From assembly GCA_958423465.1 (NCBI GenBank), contig CATZRD010000016.1, positions 1 to 44,655 of the forward strand: DNA of 44,655 nt, written 5' to 3'. The translations under genes were made by a program, and so were the position numbers. Source of the stretch: an uncultured Oscillospiraceae bacterium (GTDB lineage: Bacteria > Bacillota > Clostridia > Oscillospirales > Oscillospiraceae). This document shows, piece after piece, positions 24,073 through 31,452 of this stretch (the stretch's first letter is position 1; each line of letters starts with the position of its first letter). The notes beneath the pieces are model-generated. The model made no database searches, was not told where the DNA came from, and saw only the letters and a list, made by a program, of their open reading frames with translations.

Positions 24073-25127
24073 GCAATATCATTCATGAGCGTCCGGGAGT
24101 CTACTCCTCCTACGACGCATCCTCCGTCATCCGGGGCGGCAGGACCGCCCGGGTGGTGGGCGTGGCGGCGAAAAGCGCCGCCGGGACCGCCAACAAGCCG
24201 GTGCGCCTGACCAGCTACGCGGCGGGGGTGAAAGCCTTTGGCGAGGACCCCGCCGGGACGCCCGGCATGTCCGCCCTGCTGCGGCTTTTGTACCTGAACG
24301 GCGCCACCACGGTGGTGGCGGTGCCGGTGGACGGTACGAACTACGCCGACGCCTTCGCGGCGCTGGAGGCGGAGGAGTCGGTGCGGATCGTGATCTGTGA
24401 CAGCGGCGAGGCGGCGGTCCATACCGCGCTGAAGAGCAGCGTGGAGCGGGCCTCCGCCGCCCGAAGGGAGCGCGTCGCCGTGGTGGGCATGGCGGGAGCC
24501 GCCCCTGACGCACTGACAGAGCGGGCCGGCGAGCTGAACAGCGAGCGGATGGTGCTGGTGGGGCCCGACTGCCTGGACAGCCAGGGCGGGACGCTGACCG
24601 GCGTGTTCGCCGCCGCCGCGGTGGCGGGGATCGTGGCCTCCGGCAGCGACAGCGCCGTGCCCATCAACGGCGTCCGTCTGGAGGGCCTGGGCGGCGTCCA
24701 GACCCAGTACGACGACAACCAGATCGACCTGCTGGTCCGGGGCGGCGTTACGCCCCTGGAGGCGGCGGGGGGCCAGGTGTCCCCTGTGCGGGGCATCACC
24801 ACCCGCTCCTCCACTGGGGGCGCGGCGGACGCCGCCTGGCGGGAGCTGACCACCATCCTGATCGTGGATGACGTGATCCCCTCCATCCGGCAGAGCCTGC
24901 GCAGCCGGTTCTGCCGGACCAAGAACACGGTCCAGACCCGCGGAGCCATCCGCTCCCAGGTCATCGTGGAGCTGGAGAGCAAGCTCCGCGCCCAGCTCAT
25001 CGACAGCTACGGCGATGTGACGGTGGCGCTGGACGAGAGCGATCCCACCGTGTGCCTGGTGGAGTTCAGCTTTGCCGTGGCCCACGGCCTCAACCAGATC
25101 TACCTCACCGCCCATATCACGATTTAA
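24069..25127 (+). CDS. Contractile tail sheath protein (XkdK-like)
   Basis: A 352-residue sheath protein, compact compared with many myophage sheaths. N-terminal HERPGVYSSYDASSVIRGGR and ARVVGVAAKS are typical sheath openings. The C-terminal part (ELTTILIVDDVIPSIRQSLR, ending EFSFAVAHGLNQIYLTAHIT) holds the strands that link neighbouring subunits. Contraction of the sheath would drive the tube through a target envelope. It is followed 12 bases later by the tube gene. Confidence 0.92.
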   Translation: MSNIIHERPGVYSSYDASSVIRGGRTARVVGVAAKSAAGTANKPVRLTSYAAGVKAFGEDPAGTPGMSALLRLLYLNGATTVVAVPVDGTNYADAFAALEAEESVRIVICDSGEAAVHTALKSSVERASAARRERVAVVGMAGAAPDALTERAGELNSERMVLVGPDCLDSQGGTLTGVFAAAAVAGIVASGSDSAVPINGVRLEGLGGVQTQYDDNQIDLLVRGGVTPLEAAGGQVSPVRGITTRSSTGGAADAAWRELTTILIVDDVIPSIRQSLRSRFCRTKNTVQTRGAIRSQVIVELESKLRAQLIDSYGDVTVALDESDPTVCLVEFSFAVAHGLNQIYLTAHITI

Positions 25128-25139
25128 GGAGGAGCCGAC

Positions 25140-25529
25140 ATGGAAGTGACAGGATTTCCCACCAGCTGCGATATCTATCTGGAGCTGGAGGGCAGAAAGG
25201 TGGCGGTGGTCCAGAGCTATACCGCCAAGGCCACCAAAAGCAGCCAGGTGGTGGAGGCCTTCGGCGAGAGCGAGCCGGTGGCCACCATCAACGGCCAGAG
25301 CAAGTATGTGCTGGAGCTGACCCGGCTCTACGCCACCGACGACGCCATCAGCGACGGCATCGACTTCTTCTCCCTGGCGGATTTCTCCCTGGTGATCTGC
25401 AAGCCGGACCGCAAGGTCATTTACAGCGGCTGCCAGTGGAGCGCCATCCAGGAGGAGGGCAAGGTGGGCTCCATGGTGGCGGAGAAGGTCACCGTGGTGG
25501 CTACCAGCCGCATCGAGGTGGCGGCCTGA
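25140..25529 (+). CDS. Tail tube protein (XkdM-like)
   Basis: A 129-residue beta-sandwich protein, the usual size of XkdM tube subunits, beginning MEVTGFPTSCDIYLELEG and containing YVLELTRLYATDDAI and a C-terminal VTVVATSRIEVAA strand. It stacks in hexameric rings inside the sheath. GGAGG precedes the ATG. Its stop overlaps the next ATG by one base. Confidence 0.88.
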   Translation: MEVTGFPTSCDIYLELEGRKVAVVQSYTAKATKSSQVVEAFGESEPVATINGQSKYVLELTRLYATDDAISDGIDFFSLADFSLVICKPDRKVIYSGCQWSAIQEEGKVGSMVAEKVTVVATSRIEVAA

Positions 25530-26338
25530 TGGACCGGGAGGACACCCTTCAGATCCAGCTTCCCGTATCTGCTCTGGGCGCCCTGGCCAGGCTTCTGGAG
25601 CAGCTTCAGCGGCTGACCGGCGGAGAAACGGCCAGGCGGGAGGAGGCGCGGGGCGGCTCCTTCGATCCGGAGCGGTTCCGGGAGCTGGAGGCGGCCTCCC
25701 TCCGGAAAGCGGCGGAGACCCGCCTCCTGGCGGCGGATGCCGCCAGGGGGCTAGTGAAGGCCGAACCTCTTCCGGCAGAGACCGCCGGGACAGCGTTTTC
25801 AGAGCCGCAGGGTCCCGCCTCCGCAGCCGGAAGGGCGGAGACGGCCCTGGGAAACGCTGAATCGGTCCGGGGCGAGGCGTCCCGGGAGACGCCTGGTCCC
25901 CCCGGGGGCCCGGTGGAGACGGAGAGAGAGCCGGGCGAGGCTCCCTCCGTCCGGGCCGGAGAGAACGGAGCCCCCCTCCCGGAAAACGCCGGGGCGCGGG
26001 CTGTTCCAGCGGAAGCCGGGGAAGGGCCGGAGGAGGCTCCGGCGGTCCGGGCGGAGGCGGGGGAGACGGATCTGACGCCTCCCGGTCTCCGGACGGAGGT
26101 GAAGGAGTCGGACCTGACGGCGGTTTCCGCCCGGGCGGCCCGGATGGAGCCGCCGGAAATGGCTCCGTCGGTTGACGCGGGGATGGGCCTCGGCCCCGGT
26201 CAGCCCTGGGGCGGACAGATGCTTCTGGGGGAGGAGCCGGCAGCCGCCGGCCCCGCGCCCCTGACCGTCCAGGCCGTTTCCCTGGCGTTTCAGCGGGACG
26301 ACCGGCGCTATGACGGGGGTTTCCCCCTGTACCAGTAG
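25529..26338 (+). CDS. Unassigned protein in the tape-measure/tape-chaperone position
   Basis: I do not recognise a family. The 269-residue protein sits exactly where PBSX-type clusters have the tape chaperones and the tape measure (xkdN-xkdO), and is the only gene between tube and LysM gene. Residues 1-75 are predicted helical (PVSALGALARLLEQLQRL; AASLRKAAETRLLAADAA). Residues 80-235 are a Pro/Glu/Ala/Gly-rich low-complexity stretch. The last 30 residues are ordered again and end FQRDDRRYDGGFPLYQ, which looks conserved. It has no membrane helix and none of the long heptad pattern or length (over 500 residues) of tape measures. It may be a tape chaperone, a very short tape, or a baseplate factor. 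Confidence 0.55.
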   Translation: MDREDTLQIQLPVSALGALARLLEQLQRLTGGETARREEARGGSFDPERFRELEAASLRKAAETRLLAADAARGLVKAEPLPAETAGTAFSEPQGPASAAGRAETALGNAESVRGEASRETPGPPGGPVETEREPGEAPSVRAGENGAPLPENAGARAVPAEAGEGPEEAPAVRAEAGETDLTPPGLRTEVKESDLTAVSARAARMEPPEMAPSVDAGMGLGPGQPWGGQMLLGEEPAAAGPAPLTVQAVSLAFQRDDRRYDGGFPLYQ

Positions 26339-26350
26339 AGGAGACGCGCT

Positions 26351-26926
26351 ATGATCTTAACGCCTATGCGCTATAAGGACTATGTATGGCCCCACAATCC
26401 CACCGTCTATTCCATTTCCTTCCAGCGGCAGGTGGCGGTCCACAAGGTCCCCTTCGGCCGCTACTGCACCCAGGACCTGGGCATGGGCGCCCGGGTGATG
26501 CGGGGCGAGGGGGAGTTTGCCGGAGAGGGGGCCTACGAGGAGTTCAAAAAGCTGGCCACGGTATTCTATCACGACGGGCCGGGGCTGCTCATCCACCCTC
26601 TCTGGCAGACGTCCAACGCCTATTTCACGGAGCTGCGCCTGGAGCAGCAGCCGCTGCCGGACTATGTGCGCTACAGCTTCGCCTTTCAGGAGCGGTACAA
26701 CAGCTATGACGAGTCCCTGCGGGTGCTGTCCTCCGGAGGCGGCCAGACGGCTCCGGCCCAGGCCGGCGCCGGCGGGAGCGTCATCCACTGCGTAGTGGGA
26801 GGCGATACCCTGTGGGCCATCGCAAAACGGTACGGCGTGACCCTGGAGGCCCTGCTGGCGGCCAATCCCGGCGTCAAGAACCCCAACCTCATCTATGTGG
26901 GGCAGCAGGTGGTGGTGCCATGCTGA
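26351..26926 (+). CDS. LysM-domain tail assembly protein (XkdP-like)
   Basis: A 191-residue protein with an N-terminal tail-protein domain (MRYKDYVWPHNPTVYSISFQ, DGPGLLIHPLWQTSNAYF) related to the DNA-circularisation-N/XkdP group. A Gly/Ala linker follows, then a C-terminal LysM repeat (about 146-190: HCVVGGDTLWAIAKRYGVTL, NLIYVGQQVVVPC). In related systems it joins the tube and the hub; LysM also binds peptidoglycan. Its end overlaps the hub gene. Confidence 0.85.
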   Translation: MILTPMRYKDYVWPHNPTVYSISFQRQVAVHKVPFGRYCTQDLGMGARVMRGEGEFAGEGAYEEFKKLATVFYHDGPGLLIHPLWQTSNAYFTELRLEQQPLPDYVRYSFAFQERYNSYDESLRVLSSGGGQTAPAQAGAGGSVIHCVVGGDTLWAIAKRYGVTLEALLAANPGVKNPNLIYVGQQVVVPC

Positions 26927-27861
26927 CGATGGAGCTTCTGACCTATGACGGGGAGAGGGCGCATCTCCCGGTGCTGCTGGAGTGGGATCTTCTCTATACC
27001 GGCTCCGTGCCCTGCGACAGCGTCTCCGCCACCTGCCTTTACAGCGCCGACATGGCCCGGGTGCTGCCCAGGGCCACCCGTTTCCGGGCCATGGAGGACG
27101 GGACGGTGCGGCTGGCCGGGGTGGTGGACGCCTATGAGATCGTCATGGACCGCCGGGGACTGCTGGTGACGGTGGAGGGCAGGGGCATGGCGGCGCTGCT
27201 CATCGACAACGAGGCGGAGGCCGTCACCTACGGCCAGGCCTCCATGGAGGACATTCTGGCCAACCATGTGACGCCCTACGGCATCGAGGCGGAGCGGCGG
27301 CGGGCCGTCACGGGGCGGAACTATGCTGTGACCTCCGGGGCCAGTCAATGGAAGGCTCTGCGGGGTTTTACCCACCGCTACGGCGGCTTTGAGCCGTATT
27401 TCACCCCGGAGGGGAAGCTGGTGCTGGACCGCCTGTGGGGCGGCGGGCAGACGCTGGAGATCAATGACCGGACCCCGCTGCGGTCCTTCACCCAGCGCGG
27501 GCAGCGCTATGGAGTCATCTCGGAGATGCTCATTTACGACAAGGCGCAGCAGGTCCGCCACAGCGTCATGAACCAGCCCTTCGCCTCCCAGGGCGGCTGC
27601 CGCCGCCAGCTCCTGTATATGCCCCGGAGCACGGCGGACAGCCGCCGCTATACCGGGGAGTACCAGATCGCCCAGTCGGCGCAGGAGGAGCTGGTGCTGG
27701 AGCTGACGCTGCCCTACCCCTTCGCCGCCTTTCCCGGCGACCGGGCCGCCGTGTCTCTGGACAGGCTGGGCCTTGCGGGGGACTACGACGTGGTGGAGGC
27801 CCGCAGCCGGACGGACGCCTCCGGCGCCGTCACGGAACTGACAGTAAGCAGGAGGGGATAA
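26920..27861 (+). CDS. Baseplate hub protein (XkdQ-like)
   Basis: A 313-residue hub of the gp27/gp44 type. It starts MLTMELLTYDGERAHLPVLL and contains the first barrel, a VEGRGMAALLIDNEAEAVTY segment typical of XkdQ, and a final strand region VVEARSRTDASGAVTELTVS. It would form the trimeric cylinder between tube and spike. I chose the ATG at 26920, which overlaps the LysM gene end by 7 bases; the frame is open further upstream but without XkdQ character. Confidence 0.85.
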   Translation: MLTMELLTYDGERAHLPVLLEWDLLYTGSVPCDSVSATCLYSADMARVLPRATRFRAMEDGTVRLAGVVDAYEIVMDRRGLLVTVEGRGMAALLIDNEAEAVTYGQASMEDILANHVTPYGIEAERRRAVTGRNYAVTSGASQWKALRGFTHRYGGFEPYFTPEGKLVLDRLWGGGQTLEINDRTPLRSFTQRGQRYGVISEMLIYDKAQQVRHSVMNQPFASQGGCRRQLLYMPRSTADSRRYTGEYQIAQSAQEELVLELTLPYPFAAFPGDRAAVSLDRLGLAGDYDVVEARSRTDASGAVTELTVSRRG

Positions 27862-27863
27862 GC

Positions 27864-28313
27864 ATGTGGATCACCAGAAAACTCTCGGACCAGAGCCGCG
27901 CGGCGCTGGAGGGAGCGGCGGCGGATATGGGCGTGGCCACCATCGGCGGCGGCAGCGCCGCGGTCCTGACCCGAGGGGAGCAGCGGGATCTGGAGACCTT
28001 CTGCCCCGGCGGCATCGTCTGGCAGCCCCAGGCGGGGGACACGGTGCTGGTAGTGCGGGGCGGCGTGGGCGGCCAGGAGCAGTGTGTCATTGCCGCCGGC
28101 AGCCGGGGCAGGGAACCGGCGGGCATGGTCCCCGGCGAGCTGTACCTCTACGCCTCCGGCGGTGGCTCTATCTATCTGAAGGCCGACGGCTCCATCGTCC
28201 TGTCCGGACCGGTGGAGATCCGGGGCGATGTGAAGCTGGCGGGGCGGGTGGAGATCGCCGGGTCCCTGTCCGTCAACGGCGTTCCCTGCCGTCCCTGCCA
28301 GTGTTCGGAGTAA
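27864..28313 (+). CDS. Baseplate spike protein (gpV/XkdR-like) with Cys-rich tip
   Basis: A 149-residue protein with an N-terminal OB-fold part (GIVWQPQAGDTVLVVRGGVG, EQCVIAAGSRG) and a C-terminal repetitive beta-helix (GELYLYASGGGSIYLKADGS, then short repeats around VEIRGDVKLAGRVEIAGSL). This is the architecture of membrane-piercing spikes. It ends NGVPCRPCQCSE, so three cysteines in a CxxCxC motif lie at the tip of the needle, where phage spikes often hold a metal ion. There is no PAAR motif. Confidence 0.82.
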   Translation: MWITRKLSDQSRAALEGAAADMGVATIGGGSAAVLTRGEQRDLETFCPGGIVWQPQAGDTVLVVRGGVGGQEQCVIAAGSRGREPAGMVPGELYLYASGGGSIYLKADGSIVLSGPVEIRGDVKLAGRVEIAGSLSVNGVPCRPCQCSE

Positions 28314-28323
28314 GGAGAACGCT

Positions 28324-28674
28324 ATGGAACCGAAACTGCGAAACGGAGACTATGTTTCCGATCAATTGGGCGGCATCGTCCGCCTGGAGCATGAGCAGGC
28401 CCTGCTGCAGCGGGTGCTGTACCGGCTGACGGCCCGGCGGGGAGGCTTTCCCCTGCTGCCGGAGCTGGGCAGCGAGCTGTACAAGCTGGGCCGTCAGCTG
28501 CCCGGGGAGCGGCTCTCCGCCGCCCGGCAGTATGTGGCGCAGGCCCTGGAGCCGGAGGAGATCACGGTTACGGACGTGAAGCTGTCCTCCGCCCGGGAGG
28601 GACAGATGGACCTGACGGTGGAGCTGCTCTATCAGGGCCGGGAGCTGTCCGCTGCCCTGACCATTCTGAGCTAA
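28324..28674 (+). CDS. Baseplate wedge protein, gp25/XkdS-like (DUF2634 type)
   Basis: A 116-residue protein in the gp25/gpW position. The lysozyme-like wedge motif region reads ALLQRVLYRLTARRGGFPLL with PELGSELYKLGRQL, typical of this family (a GxxPxxPxxGxxL-type pattern). The EITVTDVKLSS strand and MDLTVELLY follow. It starts sheath polymerisation at the baseplate in known systems. Confidence 0.82.
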   Translation: MEPKLRNGDYVSDQLGGIVRLEHEQALLQRVLYRLTARRGGFPLLPELGSELYKLGRQLPGERLSAARQYVAQALEPEEITVTDVKLSSAREGQMDLTVELLYQGRELSAALTILS

Positions 28675-28687
28675 CGCGGGAGGGATC

Positions 28688-29749
28688 ATGAGTAAAACGA
28701 TCAACGACATTTACGGCGAGATGCTGACGGCCTTTGCCCGGCAGAGCGGGTATCTGCCCAGCGCGTCCTGCGACCTCGCGGCCCGGCTGTACGCCGCGGC
28801 CGCCCAGATCCACGCGCTGCAGGTCCAGGCCCAGTGGGTCCTAGATCAGAGCTTTCCCCAGACGTCCCAGGGGGAGTATCTGGACCGTCAGGCGGCCCTG
28901 CGGGGGCTGACGCGGGGCGTGGCCACCCGGGCCAGAGGAAAGCTGCGCTTCGGCGTCAGCAGCGCCGTCAGCGGCGATCTGCCCATCCAGGCGGGAACGG
29001 TCTGCATGACGGCGGGGGGTGTCCGCTTCGCCACCACGGAGGACGGCCTGCTGTCCGCCGGGGCGCTGTATACGGACATCCCCGCCCAGGCGGTGGAGCC
29101 GGGCCGGGCCGGCAACGCGGCGGCCAACACCGTCACCATTATGGCGGCCATGCCGGTGGGGGTCCGGGCCTGCACCAATCCTGAGCCCTTCGCCGGCGGC
29201 GACGATCAGGAGAGCGACGAGCAGCTCCGCCGGCGGGTGCTGGACAGCTACCGCCGCCTCCCCAACGGGGGCAACGCCGCCTACTACGAGCAGACGGCCC
29301 TGTCCTACCCCGGCGTGGCCGCCGCAGCGGCAGTGGGCAGGCCCCGGGGCGTGGGCAGCGTGGACGTGTATGTGGCCACCGACGCCGGACTCCCTGAGCC
29401 GGAGCTGCTGGCGGACATCGGCGAGTTTCTGCAGAGCAGGCGGGAGATCTCCGTGGACCTTCAGGTGAAGGCCCCGGTCAGCGCCGCCGTGGACATCGCG
29501 GTGGCCATCCGTCCCGCCGGATCGGCCACGTTCCTCCAGGCCAAAGCCGACGCGGAGGCGGCGCTGCGGGAGACCTTTACCGGCGCGCTGCTGGGCAGGG
29601 GCGTGACGCTGGCCCGCCTGGGAAGCGTTCTCTACGGTCTGGAGACCGTGGAGAACTACCGGTTTTCAGCGCCGGTCGCCGATGTGGCGCCCAGCCCCAC
29701 ACAGCTGCCCCGGCTGGGGACGCTGACCATTACGGAGATGGGGCGCTGA
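28688..29749 (+). CDS. Baseplate J-like protein (XkdT-like)
   Basis: A 353-residue baseplate wedge protein. It contains an N-terminal helical part with QTSQGEYLDRQAALRGLTR, the TVCMTAGGVRFATTEDG repeat, AVEPGRAGNAAANTVTIMA and EQLRRRVLDSYRRLPNGGN, AYYEQTALSYPGVAAAAAVG, all hallmarks of the Mu gp47/XkdT family. It forms the inner baseplate with the gp25-like protein. The next gene starts one base after the stop. Confidence 0.9.
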   Translation: MSKTINDIYGEMLTAFARQSGYLPSASCDLAARLYAAAAQIHALQVQAQWVLDQSFPQTSQGEYLDRQAALRGLTRGVATRARGKLRFGVSSAVSGDLPIQAGTVCMTAGGVRFATTEDGLLSAGALYTDIPAQAVEPGRAGNAAANTVTIMAAMPVGVRACTNPEPFAGGDDQESDEQLRRRVLDSYRRLPNGGNAAYYEQTALSYPGVAAAAAVGRPRGVGSVDVYVATDAGLPEPELLADIGEFLQSRREISVDLQVKAPVSAAVDIAVAIRPAGSATFLQAKADAEAALRETFTGALLGRGVTLARLGSVLYGLETVENYRFSAPVADVAPSPTQLPRLGTLTITEMGR

Positions 29750-29750
29750 T

Positions 29751-30317
29751 ATGGGCTACGGGACATATTTGCGGGAGCTGCTGGGGCCTCTGGGGATCTA
29801 TGACCTCACCCCGGAGAGCCTCAGCGGCAGCGAGCTGGACGCCCTGGGCCAGGGGCTGGACCAGGTGAGCGGGCGGCTGGACGAGGTGGAGCGGGAGGCG
29901 GCGCTGGCCACCGCCCGGGGGGAGGGGCTGGACCGGCTGGAGGCCCTGTTCGCCAAAGCCCCCGTCAACCACTCCCTCTCCCTGCGCCGCCAGGCCATCG
30001 CCGCGCTGCTGCGGATCGGCGAGGGGGATCTGACCCTCTCCGCCATCAACGGGACCATCACCGGCTGCGGCATCAACGCCGTGGCCCGGGAAATGGACCG
30101 CTTTGGCTACATCCGGGTGACCTTTCCGGACGTGGTGGGGGTCCCTGACGGATTCGACCAGATCCGGGAGATCATTCTGGACATCATCCCCTGTCATCTG
30201 GAGGTGGAATTCTTCTTCCGCTTCCTGATCTGGGCGGAATGCCACGCCAGCGGCTATACCTGGCGGGCGGTTCAGCAGAACCGGTGGAGCTGGATGGAGT
30301 TCCAGACGGCGGTGTGA
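29751..30317 (+). CDS. Tail protein, XkdU/YmfQ-like (DUF2313)
   Basis: A 188-residue protein with a helical N-terminal half (MGYGTYLRELLGPLGIYDLT, LDQVSGRLDEVEREAALATA, RLEALFAK) and a C-terminal part with IRVTFPDVVGVPDGFDQIRE typical of the XkdU/YmfQ group that links baseplate and fibres. In PBSX the fibre genes come next; here transcription stops. It ends in a Trp-rich tail (WAECHASGYTWRAVQQNRWS). Confidence 0.82.
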   Translation: MGYGTYLRELLGPLGIYDLTPESLSGSELDALGQGLDQVSGRLDEVEREAALATARGEGLDRLEALFAKAPVNHSLSLRRQAIAALLRIGEGDLTLSAINGTITGCGINAVAREMDRFGYIRVTFPDVVGVPDGFDQIREIILDIIPCHLEVEFFFRFLIWAECHASGYTWRAVQQNRWSWMEFQTAV

Positions 30318-30383
30318 GCTGGCGGCGCTTTCCAGAGGCCCGGCGTGGGATAGGACCTCTGTTCATATAGATGCACCTGCTTT

Positions 30384-30416
30384 GGGGCCGCGGCTTTCCG
30401 CCGCGGCCCCGTTTCC
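30384..30416 (+). terminator. Terminator of the particle gene set
   Basis: GGGGCCGCGGC and GCCGCGGCCCC make a perfect 11-bp stem with a TTTCC loop, followed by GTTTCC. The T run is weak but the stem is strong. It lies 66 bases after the last baseplate gene. Confidence 0.7.
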
Positions 30417-30423
30417 GCGCGCC

Positions 30424-30447
30424 AAAAGGCCCCGCCGAAGCGGGGCC
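30424..30447 (-). terminator. Terminator of the bceRS operon
   Basis: Read on the minus strand: GGCCCCGC, loop TTCG, GCGGGGCC, then TTTT. It stands 26 bases after the kinase stop codon. Confidence 0.88.
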
Positions 30448-30473
30448 CCGGGGCCGTATGAGAGAGGGGGCGG

Positions 30474-31448
30474 TCACTCTACCTCCAGGTAGGGCCGGGC
30501 AAGGCCCACGATGAACCGGGAGCCACGGCCGGGCTGGGATTCCACCGACAGGGTGTGGCCCAGACGGCGGCAGATCTCCCGGCAGAGGTACAGCCCGATG
30601 CCAGTGGACTGTCCCTCCAGACGGCCGTTGCCGCCGGTAAAGCCCTTTTCAAAGATCCGGGGCAGGTCCTCGGTGGGGATGCCCGCGCCGTTGTCCTCCA
30701 CCACCAGGTCCTCTCCCCGGGCGTAGACCGAGACTTTTCCCCCGGGGGCGTACTTCACCGCGTTGGACAGCAGCTGCTCCACCGCCAATTGCAGCCATTT
30801 GCCGTCGGTGAGGACCTCCAGCCCGGTGTCCCGCAGGTCCAGGGACACCCTGCCCCGGATGAACAGGGTGGCGTACTTCCGGGCCGCCCGCTTGAGGATG
30901 GGGTCCAGACTCTGGCGGCAGATCACATAGTCGCTGGCGTCGCCGCCCAGGCGCAGATAGCTGAGCACCAGCTCCACATACCGCTCGATCCGGAACAGCT
31001 CCGCCCCCAGCTCCCGGTCCAGCGGCTCGTCCCGCAGCAGCAGCCGCATGGCGGCGATGGGCGTTTTGATCTGGTGGACCCACATGGTGTAGTAGTCGAT
31101 GGTCTCCCGCCGGCGGCGGTCCGCCTGCAGGGCCAGGTCCCGCCGGTCCCGGTCCAGCTCCAGCAGCAGATCCTGATAGGCCCGCTCCTGGCGGTCCGAC
31201 GGCTCCGGGAGCCGGTCCAGAGTCAGGGCCGCCCGGCCCAGCATCTCCTCCAGCGCCAGGGTGCGGCGGCGGTAGCGGACGAAGTCCACCGCGACCCATA
31301 CCGCCGTCAGCAGCAGGCACAGGAGGGAGGCGTAGCCCACCGCCTCCACCGGCAGATCGTACAGCCACAGCACCGCGGCAAAGACCCCGGCGCAGGCCAG
31401 CAGCAGGGCCCCCATCCAGGCCCGGCGGGTCAGATATCCCTTCAGCAT
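30474..31448 (-). CDS. Intramembrane-sensing sensor histidine kinase, BceS-like
   Basis: A 324-residue kinase with two N-terminal membrane helices and almost no extracellular loop, as in BceS-type kinases that sense through a partner ABC transporter. The phosphorylated histidine is in YYTMWVHQIKTPIAAMRLL. The ATPase boxes are EQLLSNAVKYAPGG (N), VEDNGAGIPTEDLPRIFEKG (G1/F) and STGIGLYLCREICRRLGH (G2). It is 4 bases downstream of the response regulator and beside the BceAB transporter genes. Confidence 0.9.
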   Translation of the reverse strand: MLKGYLTRRAWMGALLLACAGVFAAVLWLYDLPVEAVGYASLLCLLLTAVWVAVDFVRYRRRTLALEEMLGRAALTLDRLPEPSDRQERAYQDLLLELDRDRRDLALQADRRRRETIDYYTMWVHQIKTPIAAMRLLLRDEPLDRELGAELFRIERYVELVLSYLRLGGDASDYVICRQSLDPILKRAARKYATLFIRGRVSLDLRDTGLEVLTDGKWLQLAVEQLLSNAVKYAPGGKVSVYARGEDLVVEDNGAGIPTEDLPRIFEKGFTGGNGRLEGQSTGIGLYLCREICRRLGHTLSVESQPGRGSRFIVGLARPYLEVE

Positions 31449-31452
31449 GGCC

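Larger units (their letters stand above)
17746..30317 (+). mobile_element. Domesticated PBSX-like particle gene set (head plus contractile tail, no tape measure, fibre, lysis or integration genes)
   Basis: Sixteen intact genes on one strand, most with overlaps or gaps under 25 bases, run from DNA packaging through head, connector, sheath, tube, hub and spike to the last baseplate gene. The order follows the Bacillus PBSX xtm-xkd operon. Genes for repressor, replication, integrase, tape measure, tail fibre, holin and lysin are absent, and host genes flank it closely. Base composition resembles the host genes. All frames are open, so it appears to be kept by selection rather than decaying. Confidence 0.8.

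Noticed and set aside
25529..26338. Calling the 269-residue protein a tape measure outright
   Set aside because: Too short, no membrane helices and no long heptad pattern; position alone does not justify the name.
17746..30317. Ordinary active prophage
   Set aside because: No integrase, repressor, replication, fibre or lysis genes and no flanking att repeats found.
17746..30317. Pure tailocin (headless contractile bacteriocin)
   Set aside because: Intact terminase, portal, protease and capsid genes are present, which tailocins lack.
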